Source of the DNA: Acidobacteriota bacterium | GTDB lineage: Bacteria > Acidobacteriota > Terriglobia > Bryobacterales > Bryobacteraceae | Assembly: GCA_018268935.1 (NCBI GenBank) | Contig: JAFDVS010000007.1 | Coordinates: 124,001-188,000, forward strand | Direction of reading: 5' to 3' | Length of the DNA: 64,000 bases | In this document: positions 52,321-60,602 of the stretch, piece after piece | How positions within the stretch are numbered: the stretch's first letter is position 1 | How the letters are laid out: each line of letters starts with the position of its first letter | Position numbers and translations under genes: made by a program | Notes under the pieces: generated by a model | Seen by the model: only the letters and a program-made list of their open reading frames with translations | What the model was told of the DNA's origin: nothing | Databases searched by the model: none

Positions 52321-54240
52321 TCAGGTTCCACTACAGCAATGCGATTTTTTCGGTGCGGACGGCGGAAGATCGTTGGCCGGGTTCATTTCGAAGAATCCGT
52401 TCGGCTTGAGAAGGAAGCCGATGTAGGCGGTGGGCATGACCGGATAATCTTCCGGGCGCGGGATATGTGTGTGCCCGAAGGTGTACCAGAAGACCACGTC
52501 CTTGTCTTCCACCGGCCGGTCGGCTTCGGTCCACTTGGAGAGGCCATCGCCGCCGGAACTTTGGTTGGGATAGTCACCTGCGGCGTAACGCTCATCGGCC
52601 TGATAGGGAGTCACCCAGACGTGGTAATTGACGAAGCCTGCCCGTTTGCGCCACCAGGCGTTGGGGGAAGCGAGTGGAAAGGAATTGTCCCCGGGCATGA
52701 ACTTATAACCCACTGGCTCGCCCACGGCGTTCTTGACTGACGGGTTGATAATGCGCCAGGTGCGGGCCGTTTCGAGTTTGAGGTGCCCTTGGGCGGCCTT
52801 CTCTGTCGTAAGGATTGTGGGACGGGCCTGAAAAGCGTTTTCGAACGGATTGCTATCGCCGAGCGGGTCGGCTTCCGCATCTACACGCTGTACGGTGTTC
52901 GGCGTGCCATCGAGATCGAAGTCGAGGCGGACGTTGAAAAAGTGCTGATGGTTGGGCGCGTAGAGCTGCGGGGCGATCAGCGCTCCGTACGGCGACTTCT
53001 CACCAGCGTGCAGCGCGCCGAGGGAGAGGATGCCGGTAAGTTTGATTTCGAACTGGATGTTGCCGTCCTGGTAGAAATACCAGAAGAAGCCGTATTCATA
53101 GTTCTCCACTGTGGAGATGGAGGAGACGACCAGGCGGCGTGAGCGGCGCACCTCAGGCTCGTCCGGCAAGCGGCGGTCTGTGTGTTTCCAGAGGATGCCG
53201 AAATCCTCTTCGTGAATGCAGATGGCATTGGGGATGGTGAGGGCGCGGCCACGGCTGTCGCAGAGATGCGCATCGAGATACGAGATGTATCCAAGGCAAT
53301 CGCAGCCTAAGCGAAGGCTGTTGGCACACATGCCCATGCCGTACTCACCAACGTCGAAGGCATTCTTGCGCGCCTGCTGCGGGCTGGGATCGCCATAAGG
53401 CACTACCATCTCTGTCAGTGATGCGCGGTAGAGGATAGAGCGCAAACGGCCGCCGTCGTTGTATCGAATGTGGTGCAGGGTGAGACCTTCGCGAGCGTTG
53501 AAGCCGATGACGAAGTTCCAGTTCTGCCAGCTCATCTGATGGCCATCGAGCGTGTAGCTGGGGCCGTCGGGCTGTGTGATGACCAGCGGCCGAATATCTT
53601 CGCGCTGATTGGTGACGCGCCGGGCGGAATAGTTTCCAGCTTTTGGCGGAAGGGGCCACACGCCGTACTCCTCCACCCGGATCACTTTCATCTCGTTCAG
53701 GTCAACCACTGGGCGGATGCCTTCGATGGGACGGACATAGCCATTGTCCGTGGGGTCGGAACGCAGGAAGCAGAGCGGGCGCGCCAAGCGGCGAGTGCGA
53801 TCCTCTTCCGAGCCGTAGTTGCCGGCGCTCCATATGTCGACCATCACCAGAGACGTATCCTCAATGCCGTAGTGTTTCTTCAGCGCGGCACGAAACTCCT
53901 CGCTTGCAAGCACGGCCTGCTCGCATTCCACCTGCTCGTCCGTGGACATGGTGGGCTGCGAGCCGGCCGGAGCATATCGCGGCGAGGAAACGGCGCCCGT
54001 GGCGAGATTCACGTCGACGAGGAAACAGGCATTGCGCGCGTTGTCGTGCAACACGGCTTCCGCCTCACGCTCCGGCAGATCGATAGAAGGCCAGGCATGC
54101 ACGAGTTCCTTTGGCGGCTCTTTCAACATGACGCTGATCAAGCGGGTGGCGCTCGTGAACTCGGGCGTGGCTCTGAGAAGCGCGATTGCGCGTTCGACTT
54201 CCGCCGCGGTGAGCGGCTCCAGCGGGTGTAGAAGGGGCAT
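52321..54240 (-). CDS. Copper amine oxidase (TPQ-containing primary-amine oxidase)
   Basis: Oxidises primary amines to aldehydes with release of NH3 and H2O2. The 639-residue protein has the catalytic domain from about 230: base Asp in NAFDVGEYGMG, the self-processing Tyr that becomes topaquinone in STVENYEYGFF, Cu ligands HQHFFNVRLDFD and the third His in FGHTHIPRPEDYPVMP. N2/N3-like domains precede it (PLTAAEVERAIALLR; RPLCFLRSDPTDNGYVRPIEG). No signal peptide is evident. A GGAG 6 nt upstream supports the ATG at 54240 over 54252. It heads the minus-strand operon, which suggests that its aldehyde or amine-derived acid is processed by the downstream dehydrogenase and aldolase. This family is uncommon in this phylum's sugar-type loci. 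Confidence 0.9.
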   Translation of the reverse strand: MPLLHPLEPLTAAEVERAIALLRATPEFTSATRLISVMLKEPPKELVHAWPSIDLPEREAEAVLHDNARNACFLVDVNLATGAVSSPRYAPAGSQPTMSTDEQVECEQAVLASEEFRAALKKHYGIEDTSLVMVDIWSAGNYGSEEDRTRRLARPLCFLRSDPTDNGYVRPIEGIRPVVDLNEMKVIRVEEYGVWPLPPKAGNYSARRVTNQREDIRPLVITQPDGPSYTLDGHQMSWQNWNFVIGFNAREGLTLHHIRYNDGGRLRSILYRASLTEMVVPYGDPSPQQARKNAFDVGEYGMGMCANSLRLGCDCLGYISYLDAHLCDSRGRALTIPNAICIHEEDFGILWKHTDRRLPDEPEVRRSRRLVVSSISTVENYEYGFFWYFYQDGNIQFEIKLTGILSLGALHAGEKSPYGALIAPQLYAPNHQHFFNVRLDFDLDGTPNTVQRVDAEADPLGDSNPFENAFQARPTILTTEKAAQGHLKLETARTWRIINPSVKNAVGEPVGYKFMPGDNSFPLASPNAWWRKRAGFVNYHVWVTPYQADERYAAGDYPNQSSGGDGLSKWTEADRPVEDKDVVFWYTFGHTHIPRPEDYPVMPTAYIGFLLKPNGFFEMNPANDLPPSAPKKSHCCSGT

Positions 54241-54314
54241 GATACTCCTCACGTGAGAATGAAACGCCCGACGTGGGGAGCTAAGGAAGAATTATACCTT
54301 CCCTTTGCCGTGTA

Positions 54315-55709
54315 TCATTGCCAGCCTCCGCCCAGGGCGCGATACAACTGCACGACTGTGTTCAACTCCTGCAGGCGTAACTGAGCCAACGTGAGTTCGC
54401 CCTGAAAGAGATTGCGCTGAGCATCGAGGACCTGAAGGTAGCTGTCGAGGCCGCCTTCATAGCGGAGGGACGAAAGAGTGTTCGACTTGCGCAGCGCTGC
54501 GACCAACAGCTCCTGTTGTTCGCGCTGCTTGCGTGTATGGGAATAGCCGGTCAGCGAATCAGCCACTTCGCGGAAGGCCGTTTGGATGGTCTTTTCATAT
54601 ACCACGACCAACTCACGCTTGGACGCTTCGGAGAGCTTCACTTCATTGCGAATGCGGCCGGCATCGAAGATGGGAATGGTGGCTGCCGGTGTGAAGTTCC
54701 ATTGGCGCGCAGGGCCGGTGAAGAGTTGCTCGAGATAGCGGCTTTGTCCCGCCATCAGCCCAGTGAGGGAGATTCTCGGAAAGTACATGGCGCGGGCCGC
54801 GCCTATGCGCGCATTGGCCGCGATAAGCCGCTGTTCGGCCTGGCGAATATCGGGACGGCGCTCCAGCAGGTCCGAAGGCAGGCCGGGCGGAACAGCGGAT
54901 GGAGCGATGAACTCTTCCAGCGCTTTGCCGCGCGGGGCAGCCGCAGGGTTCTGGCCGAGGAGTAACTGGAGCGCATTCTCGGCCTGAGTCATGGAGCGTT
55001 CCGAAGCTTCAATCTGCGCGTTCGCGGTGTAGAGGAACTGCTCGGCCTGGCTGACGTCGAGGCCGGTGACGACTCCACGATCGCGCCTGAGTTGTGTGAG
55101 ACGCAGGCCGCGTTCGGCAACTTCCTTCGTCTTGCGAGCAATGTCGAGTTCCAGATCGAGGGCGCGAAGCGTGAAGTAGCCGGAGGTGACATCGGCTACC
55201 AGGGAGGTGGTGACCGCCCGGCGAGCCTCTTCAGTGGCCAAATACTCAGCGGCGCCAGCTTCTTTCAACCGGCGCAGGCGGCCCCAGATGTCGAGTTCCC
55301 AACTGAGGGTGAAGCCGGCTTGTGTGTATCCGGCATCGAGGTTCGCTCCGGGAGGGGCGAACGGGATGGCGCCGATGCGTGCGGCGCGATTGGCGACGAA
55401 CTGTGTGCTGATGCCGAGCGCCGGAAACAGATCGGATCGCGTGATGCCGTACTGCGCGCGGGCCTGCATGACGCGTTCCGCGGCGATGCGGATATCGTAG
55501 TTCTGCTTGAGTGCGGTCTCGACCAGATCCTTGAGAACAGGATCCTGAAACAGGTCATGCCACTTCGTGTCGGCGATCGACTTTTCGTTGCTTTCCGCTC
55601 CACGAAACTGCGGCGGTGCGGGCACATCGGGCCGTTTGTAATTCGGCCCCATGGCACAGCCGGTGAAGAATACTGCCGCAAAGACGAGACTGCGCAGTGC
55701 GGGCTTCAT
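54315..55709 (-). CDS. RND efflux outer-membrane channel, NodT/OprM type
   Basis: A 464-residue outer-membrane lipoprotein channel (VFFTGCAMGPNYKRPD lipobox). Two repeats of helix-hairpin and barrel strands occur: ESNEKSIADTKWHDLFQDPVLKDLVETALKQNYDIRIAAERVMQARA, then a QSRYLEQLFTGPARQWNFTPAATIPIFDAGRIRNEVKLSEA section and C-terminal GGLDSYLQVLDAQRNLFQGELTLAQ ending in YRALGGGWQ. It is the third gene of the efflux operon; its ATG overlaps the pump stop (ATGA). The C-terminal half is strongly similar to the tail of the chimeric protein at 37823-39229. Confidence 0.9.
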   Translation of the reverse strand: MKPALRSLVFAAVFFTGCAMGPNYKRPDVPAPPQFRGAESNEKSIADTKWHDLFQDPVLKDLVETALKQNYDIRIAAERVMQARAQYGITRSDLFPALGISTQFVANRAARIGAIPFAPPGANLDAGYTQAGFTLSWELDIWGRLRRLKEAGAAEYLATEEARRAVTTSLVADVTSGYFTLRALDLELDIARKTKEVAERGLRLTQLRRDRGVVTGLDVSQAEQFLYTANAQIEASERSMTQAENALQLLLGQNPAAAPRGKALEEFIAPSAVPPGLPSDLLERRPDIRQAEQRLIAANARIGAARAMYFPRISLTGLMAGQSRYLEQLFTGPARQWNFTPAATIPIFDAGRIRNEVKLSEASKRELVVVYEKTIQTAFREVADSLTGYSHTRKQREQQELLVAALRKSNTLSSLRYEGGLDSYLQVLDAQRNLFQGELTLAQLRLQELNTVVQLYRALGGGWQ

Positions 55710-58700
55710 GCTTGGACTCCTTCCATTTCCGCCCCTGTGGGCGCCGGTTTTCTTGACTCGACGAATCGTTGTGCCATTACGTACAACACAGGCACCAGGT
55801 AGACCGCGAGCATGGTAGCCGCGGCCATGCCGGCAAACACGGTGGTTCCGAGCGCGCGGCGGGAGGCTGCACCGGCGCCATTGGCGACCAGCAGCGGCAG
55901 GACACCGAGAATGAAGGCGAAGGAAGTCATCATGATGGGGCGGATGCGAAGTTTGGCTGCATCCAAGGCCGCCTCGACGATGCCGAGACCCGCTTCGTGA
56001 CGCAGTTTGGCGTACTCCACGATGAGAATTGCATTCTTCGAGGCGAGGCCGATCAACGTCACAATGCCGATTTGGGCATACACGTCATAAGCGTAGGATC
56101 GGACGAGCAGGCCGAGCAGCGCGCCGAACATGCCGACAGGAATGGCGAGCACGACGGCAAACGGAATAACCCAGCTCTCATACTGAGCGGCGAGGAAAAG
56201 GAACACCAGTACGGCGGCGAAGCCAAAGATGTATGCCTCTTTGCCTTCGGAAAGTTTCTGCTGGAACACGGTACCGGTCCATTCGAAGGAGAAGCCTTGG
56301 GGCAAAGTTTCCTTCGCCAGACGCTCCATGGCCGCGACGGCCTGGCCACTGGTGGCTCCGGGAGCGATCTGCCCCATGAGTTTCGAAGTGCGGTAACGGT
56401 TGTAGCGGTACACCACATCGGGCGACGTTGTTGGCTTGATGCGCATCAGCGTTCCCAGCGGCACCATGTCGCCGTTGGCAGTGCGGATGTAGAAGGCATT
56501 CACCGACTCCGGACGATTACGGTACTGCGGTTCGGCCTGCATGATGACGCGCCAGGTGCGGCCGAAGCGATTGAAGTCGTTCACGTAGAGTCCACCGAGA
56601 AAGGTCTGCAAAGAATCGTAGACATCGGTGGAGGGGATGCCCAGGGTTTGCGCCTTTTCGAGATCGAGGTCCACCTGAAAGCCGGGTACGGAAACGCGGA
56701 AGTTGCTGGCAATGGTCCCCAGCGCCGGATCCTTGGAGGCGGCGTCGAGCAGCAGTTGCGCTGCGTCGGCCAGGGCCGACATGTCACCACCGGCGCGATC
56801 TTCGAGCATGAACTCAAACCCGCCACTGGTGCCGAGGCCGAGAATGGGGGGTAAGCCAAAGCCAAACACAAAGGCCTCCTTGATCGGGAACAGGCGCATG
56901 TTCGCCTGGCCGAGAATGGCGTTCAGTTGCAGTTCGGGCGTCTTGCGTTGCTCCCATGGGCTGAGGGCGGCGATGACCGTGGCGACGTTGGAATTGTTCG
57001 TTTGCGTGGTGATGTCCAATCCTCCGAGCACGGTGGTTTGCACAACGCCAGGAATGGAGCGCAGCGTGGACTCGACTTGCTGGGTCACCTTGTCCGTGCG
57101 GTCGAGTGAGGCACCATCGGGCAGACGCACCGCCACGAAGAACACACCCTGGTCTTCGTCGGGCAGGAAGCCCGGCGGCGTGTTTTGGAACAAACCCCAG
57201 GTTGCTCCGTAGAAGACCAGCAGCAGAATAGTGGCGAAACCGGTACGGCGCACGAAAGAGCGCACACCAGCGAGATAGATATTGGTGCCGGTATCGAACC
57301 AGCGGTTGAACAGGCGGAAGAACGCACCGAGGGGACCACGCGTGGTCTTTTCCGGACGGAGAATCATCACACTGAGCGCCGGACTGAGTGTGAGTGCGCA
57401 AAGCGCGGAGATGAGCACCGAGACGGCGATGGTGAGAGCAAACTGGCGATAGATTTCGCCACTGATGCCGCCCATGAAAGCCACAGGGATGAACACGGCG
57501 CAAAGCACCAGAGCGATGGCGACGACAGGGCCGGAGACTTCGCTCATCGCCTTGATGGTGGCCTGGCGCGGCGACATGCCGTGATCGATGTTGTGCTGCA
57601 CCGCTTCCACCACGACAATGGCGTCATCCACGACGATACCGATGGCCAGCACAAGCCCGAACATACTGGTCATGTTGATGCTGAAGCCAAGCACGGGGAA
57701 GAGGGCAAAAGTACCGATCACCGAGACGGGTACGGCCAACAATGGGATGAGCGTCGCGCGCCAGTTCTGAAGGAATACGAAGACCACGATCACCACAAGC
57801 AGCACGGCTTCCAACAGCGTGGTGAGTACATCGGCGATGGCCGTGCGGGGGAAGCGGGTCGCGTCATAGCTGATGATGTAGTCAATGCCGGTAGGAAAGT
57901 TCTTCTTGGCGTCTTCGAGATATGCCTTAACTCGATCGGCTGTGGCCACGGCATTGGCGCCGGGCGATAGATAGACGATCAGAACGGCAGCGGGCTTGCC
58001 GGAGATACGGTTAAAGGCTTTGTAGTCCTGCGCGCCCAGTTCGACGCGCCCGATATCTTTCAAGCGCAACAAGGATCCATCGGGTTGGGCGCGGAGAATG
58101 ATGTTCTCGAATTGTCCCGGCTCTAGCAGACGGCCGGTGGCAGAGACGGGATATTGGAAGTCGGTGCCCTGTGGCGAAGGCGGTTGGCCGATCGCCCCTG
58201 CGGGGTTCTGGCGATTCTGCGCCTGGATGGCGCGATTGACGTCAGTGGCCGTCAAACCCAGTTTGGCCATTTTGTTGGGGTCGATCCAAACGCGCATGCC
58301 ATAGTCCTGGTTGGCGGCAACTCGCGCATCGCCGACACCCGGGATGCTGCCCAGTTTGTCGAGCAGATTGATGGTGGCGAAGTTGGAGAGGAAGAGCGAA
58401 TCGTAACGCCCATCGGTGGCAGTAACTCCGACAGCAAAGAGAAACGCCGAGGAAACCTTCTTTACGGTGACTCCGACGCGTTGCACTTCCTGCGGCAACG
58501 AGGGCAGAGCGAGGTTCACTTTGTTCTGCGTGCGCACGGTGGCCATATCAATGTCGGTGCCGAGTTCAAAGGTGACATCGATGGTAAGGACACCGTCGTT
58601 GGAACTCCGCGAGAAGAAGTAGAGCATGCCGTCAAGGCCCACCAATTGTTGCTCGATGGGTTGGGCGACAGTCTTCTCGAGATCCTGCGCATTGCCGCCG

Positions 58701-58849
58701 CGGTAGTTGGCGATGATCTGCACGACCGGCGGCACCACTTCCGGATAAGAAGCAATGGGGAGGTTGGGAATTGCAACCGCGCCAAGGATCACGATGACGA
58801 TCGCGATGACGATGGCAAAGACGGGACGATCGACGAAGAAACGAGCCAT
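55706..58849 (-). CDS. RND efflux inner-membrane pump, HAE-1 (AcrB) family
   Basis: A 1047-residue proton-driven drug/solvent exporter. MARFFVDRPVFAIVIAIVIVILGAVAIPNLPIASYPEVVPP is the typical start. GIVVDDAIVVVEAVQHN carries the proton-relay Asp pair in TM4, and RRTGFATILLLVFYGATWGLF, FLAAQYESWVIPF and SKNAILIVEYAKLRHEAG are further conserved blocks. Large periplasmic loops with porter domains lie between TM1-TM2 and TM7-TM8. It works with the adaptor upstream and the channel downstream. Only 4 nt separate it from the adaptor stop. Confidence 0.93.
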   Translation of the reverse strand: MARFFVDRPVFAIVIAIVIVILGAVAIPNLPIASYPEVVPPVVQIIANYRGGNAQDLEKTVAQPIEQQLVGLDGMLYFFSRSSNDGVLTIDVTFELGTDIDMATVRTQNKVNLALPSLPQEVQRVGVTVKKVSSAFLFAVGVTATDGRYDSLFLSNFATINLLDKLGSIPGVGDARVAANQDYGMRVWIDPNKMAKLGLTATDVNRAIQAQNRQNPAGAIGQPPSPQGTDFQYPVSATGRLLEPGQFENIILRAQPDGSLLRLKDIGRVELGAQDYKAFNRISGKPAAVLIVYLSPGANAVATADRVKAYLEDAKKNFPTGIDYIISYDATRFPRTAIADVLTTLLEAVLLVVIVVFVFLQNWRATLIPLLAVPVSVIGTFALFPVLGFSINMTSMFGLVLAIGIVVDDAIVVVEAVQHNIDHGMSPRQATIKAMSEVSGPVVAIALVLCAVFIPVAFMGGISGEIYRQFALTIAVSVLISALCALTLSPALSVMILRPEKTTRGPLGAFFRLFNRWFDTGTNIYLAGVRSFVRRTGFATILLLVFYGATWGLFQNTPPGFLPDEDQGVFFVAVRLPDGASLDRTDKVTQQVESTLRSIPGVVQTTVLGGLDITTQTNNSNVATVIAALSPWEQRKTPELQLNAILGQANMRLFPIKEAFVFGFGLPPILGLGTSGGFEFMLEDRAGGDMSALADAAQLLLDAASKDPALGTIASNFRVSVPGFQVDLDLEKAQTLGIPSTDVYDSLQTFLGGLYVNDFNRFGRTWRVIMQAEPQYRNRPESVNAFYIRTANGDMVPLGTLMRIKPTTSPDVVYRYNRYRTSKLMGQIAPGATSGQAVAAMERLAKETLPQGFSFEWTGTVFQQKLSEGKEAYIFGFAAVLVFLFLAAQYESWVIPFAVVLAIPVGMFGALLGLLVRSYAYDVYAQIGIVTLIGLASKNAILIVEYAKLRHEAGLGIVEAALDAAKLRIRPIMMTSFAFILGVLPLLVANGAGAASRRALGTTVFAGMAAATMLAVYLVPVLYVMAQRFVESRKPAPTGAEMEGVQA

Positions 58850-58853
58850 GGGA

Positions 58854-60143
58854 TTACCGCGCCTTCCCTTCGGCCGGGGCCTGATAAGGCTCCGGTTTCA
58901 CCGTTGCCCCCGGGCGGGCCTTTTGCAGTCCTTCGACAATGACACGGTCGCCTTCCTTCAGGCCTTGCAGAATCACCCAGCGTTCGCCAACACGTTCGCC
59001 GGTGGAGACGCCACGCACCTGGACCTTGTCGCCCTCGCCAACGGTGAGTACGGATTGCAGGCCCTGCAATTCCATCACGGCGCGTTGCGGAACGAGGATC
59101 GCGTTCTGACGCTGTTCCACGTTCATGCGGACACGGCCGAATTGGCCGGGAAGGATGCTGCGGTTCGGATTGGGGAACGTCGCCTGGAGTTCGAGGGTCC
59201 CGGTCTTTGAATCCACCTGATTCACGGTGTTCTCAATGCGGCCGGCGAAGGGATGAACCGTACCGTCGGCAAGCACGAGTTGGAGTGGAATCTTCTTCGA
59301 GGCCCCTTTGCGTTTTTCGTGTTCGATGTACTCGGATTCACTCAGTTTGAAGCGGACCCAGATGGGGTCGAGCGGCACGATGGTGGTGAGAGGCTGTGGT
59401 GATTCGGGAGTGACCAGGCCGCCGACCTGAACGATGCTGTCTCCAATGCGGCCGCTGATGGGAGACTTGATGGTCGCGTACTCGAGGTTGAGTTCCGCGC
59501 TACGCAACAGGGCTTGGTTCGATGCCATTTGCCCGCGCGCGGTATCGATCTGCGATTTCGTCGAGAGCCGGGTTTGCTGCACGTTGGCTTCGCGAGCACG
59601 GACGTTGGCCTCATTGGCTTGCAACGCTGCCAGCGCATTGTCCAGATCCTGCTGCGAGGCCGCATCCTGTTTCACCAGGGGTTGCAAGCGGACCACGTCC
59701 TGCTTGGCTTTCAGAAGGTTCGCTTTCGCTTGGGCCAGATCGGCCTCGGCTTGAATCAGCAACACCTGCTGGCGCGCGAACTCTTCGGCCGCTTCGCTTT
59801 GGCGTAGGTCCCCACGAGCTTTTTCCACGGCGGCTTGATAGGGGCGCAGGTCCAGGACATACAGTACCTGACCTGCCGCCACATCGGAGCCGACTTGGAA
59901 TAACCGCTTTTCCACGTTGCCCGCGACGCGTGCGCGCACTTCCACCAGATCGCGCGAGAAGGTCTGCGCTGTGTATTCGTTATAAATGGGAACGTTTTCC
60001 GTTGCCGCTGTGATGATGGATACCGCCGCGGGAGGCATTGCGGGGAGCGGGCCCTTCGCACCTTGCGACTGGCAACCGGCAAGGAGCAGCGCCAGCACAA
60101 CAGGCAAGAACAATTTCCATCCGAGAGTTGTTGGCATGTTCAT
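58854..60143 (-). CDS. RND efflux periplasmic adaptor, AcrA family
   Basis: A 429-residue lipoprotein (LPVVLALLLAGC, Cys24). Barrel and lipoyl parts include NEYTAQTFSRDLVEVRARVAGNVEKRLFQVGSDVAAGQVLYVLD. An alpha-hairpin (about 105-215) is followed by SPISGRIGDSIVQVGGLVTPESPQPLTTIVPLDPIWVRFKLSE, GTLELQATFPNPNRSILPGQFGRVRMNV and ILVPQRAVMELQG. It is the first gene of the tripartite efflux operon, right behind a sigma-54-like promoter. Start at 60143, with 60137 also possible. It is the intact counterpart of the first 345 residues of the chimeric protein at 37823. Confidence 0.92.
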   Translation of the reverse strand: MNMPTTLGWKLFLPVVLALLLAGCQSQGAKGPLPAMPPAAVSIITAATENVPIYNEYTAQTFSRDLVEVRARVAGNVEKRLFQVGSDVAAGQVLYVLDLRPYQAAVEKARGDLRQSEAAEEFARQQVLLIQAEADLAQAKANLLKAKQDVVRLQPLVKQDAASQQDLDNALAALQANEANVRAREANVQQTRLSTKSQIDTARGQMASNQALLRSAELNLEYATIKSPISGRIGDSIVQVGGLVTPESPQPLTTIVPLDPIWVRFKLSESEYIEHEKRKGASKKIPLQLVLADGTVHPFAGRIENTVNQVDSKTGTLELQATFPNPNRSILPGQFGRVRMNVEQRQNAILVPQRAVMELQGLQSVLTVGEGDKVQVRGVSTGERVGERWVILQGLKEGDRVIVEGLQKARPGATVKPEPYQAPAEGKAR

Positions 60144-60146
60144 ATG

Positions 60147-60172
60147 GATTCTTCAGACTCTGGAGAAGAATC
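60147..60172. promoter_or_regulatory. Inverted repeat between sigma-54 promoter and adaptor start
   Basis: GATTCTTC (60147-60154) pairs with GAAGAATC (60165-60172) around 10 nt that themselves contain a CAGA/TCTG stem. It occupies the space between the -12 element and the adaptor ATG. It could be an operator for a local repressor or a 5' leader hairpin that starts at the transcript's first bases. Confidence 0.5.
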
Positions 60173-60188
60173 TGCATTTTCCGGGCCA
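60173..60188 (-). promoter_or_regulatory. Sigma-54-type (-24/-12) promoter of the efflux operon
   Basis: On the minus strand the sequence is TGGCCCGGAAAATGCA, which has the invariant GG and GC separated by exactly 10 nt. It has one mismatch in the -24 element (TGGCCC for TGGCAC) and one in the -12 element (ATGCA for TTGCA). It lies 30-45 nt before the adaptor start. A gene for a sigma-54-dependent activator is located on the same strand just upstream. Confidence 0.65.
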
Positions 60189-60249
60189 TGGAGCTATGTA
60201 TCTGAAGGAAATGGGGATTGAAACAAGCTGGAAGGAAATGGAGGGATTT

Positions 60250-60279
60250 TTCGCGACGAATTCGCGAAGGATTCGCGAA
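60250..60279. promoter_or_regulatory. Three TTCGCGA repeats at 11-bp spacing (candidate activator sites)
   Basis: TTCGCGA at 60250-60256 and TTCGCGAA at 60261-60268 and 60272-60279 start exactly 11 bp apart, one helical turn, so they lie on the same DNA face. TTCGCGAA is palindromic. The array is 62-92 bp upstream of the -24 element, the usual distance for an enhancer of a sigma-54 activator, and it begins directly after the STAS gene stop. Confidence 0.65.
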
Positions 60280-60280
60280 C

Positions 60281-60550
60281 TTAGCTCTGTTCTTCCTGGC
60301 GCACCCAGCGGTCTACGTAGGCGGGACAGTGAATGGAAACGACGCCTGCTTCCTTCCACCGCTTCAACGCTTGGACTGCTTCGCGATCGACCAGGTTCAG
60401 TTCTCGCAGGTCAAGCACAAAATTGGACTTCCGGTTCCGAGCCTGCTCCAACATCGATTGGATGCAGGGTAAATACTCGACGGTGAGATGCCCCACGAGA
60501 GCGACTTGGAGTTCCTCGGGGGTATCGGAAACGGTTCGAATCTTGAGCAC
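60281..60550 (-). CDS. STAS-domain protein (anti-sigma-factor antagonist-like)
   Basis: An 89-residue single STAS domain: LQVALVGHLTVEYLPCIQSMLEQARNRKSNFVLDLRELNLVDREAVQALKRWKEAGVVSIHCP. The position that carries the phosphorylatable Ser/Thr in SpoIIAA-type antagonists (D-S-S/T-G) is D-R-E here, so phospho-switching is unlikely. GTG start at 60550. It sits between the sigma-54 activator and the efflux genes on the same strand, suggesting it modulates the activator or the pump's expression. A ligand-binding STAS role is the other possibility. Confidence 0.75.
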   Translation of the reverse strand: MLKIRTVSDTPEELQVALVGHLTVEYLPCIQSMLEQARNRKSNFVLDLRELNLVDREAVQALKRWKEAGVVSIHCPAYVDRWVRQEEQS

Positions 60551-60602
60551 TAGAGATTTACGCCTCGAGAGTTCCTATGCATGCGGAGTTCCACCTGTAA
60601 TC

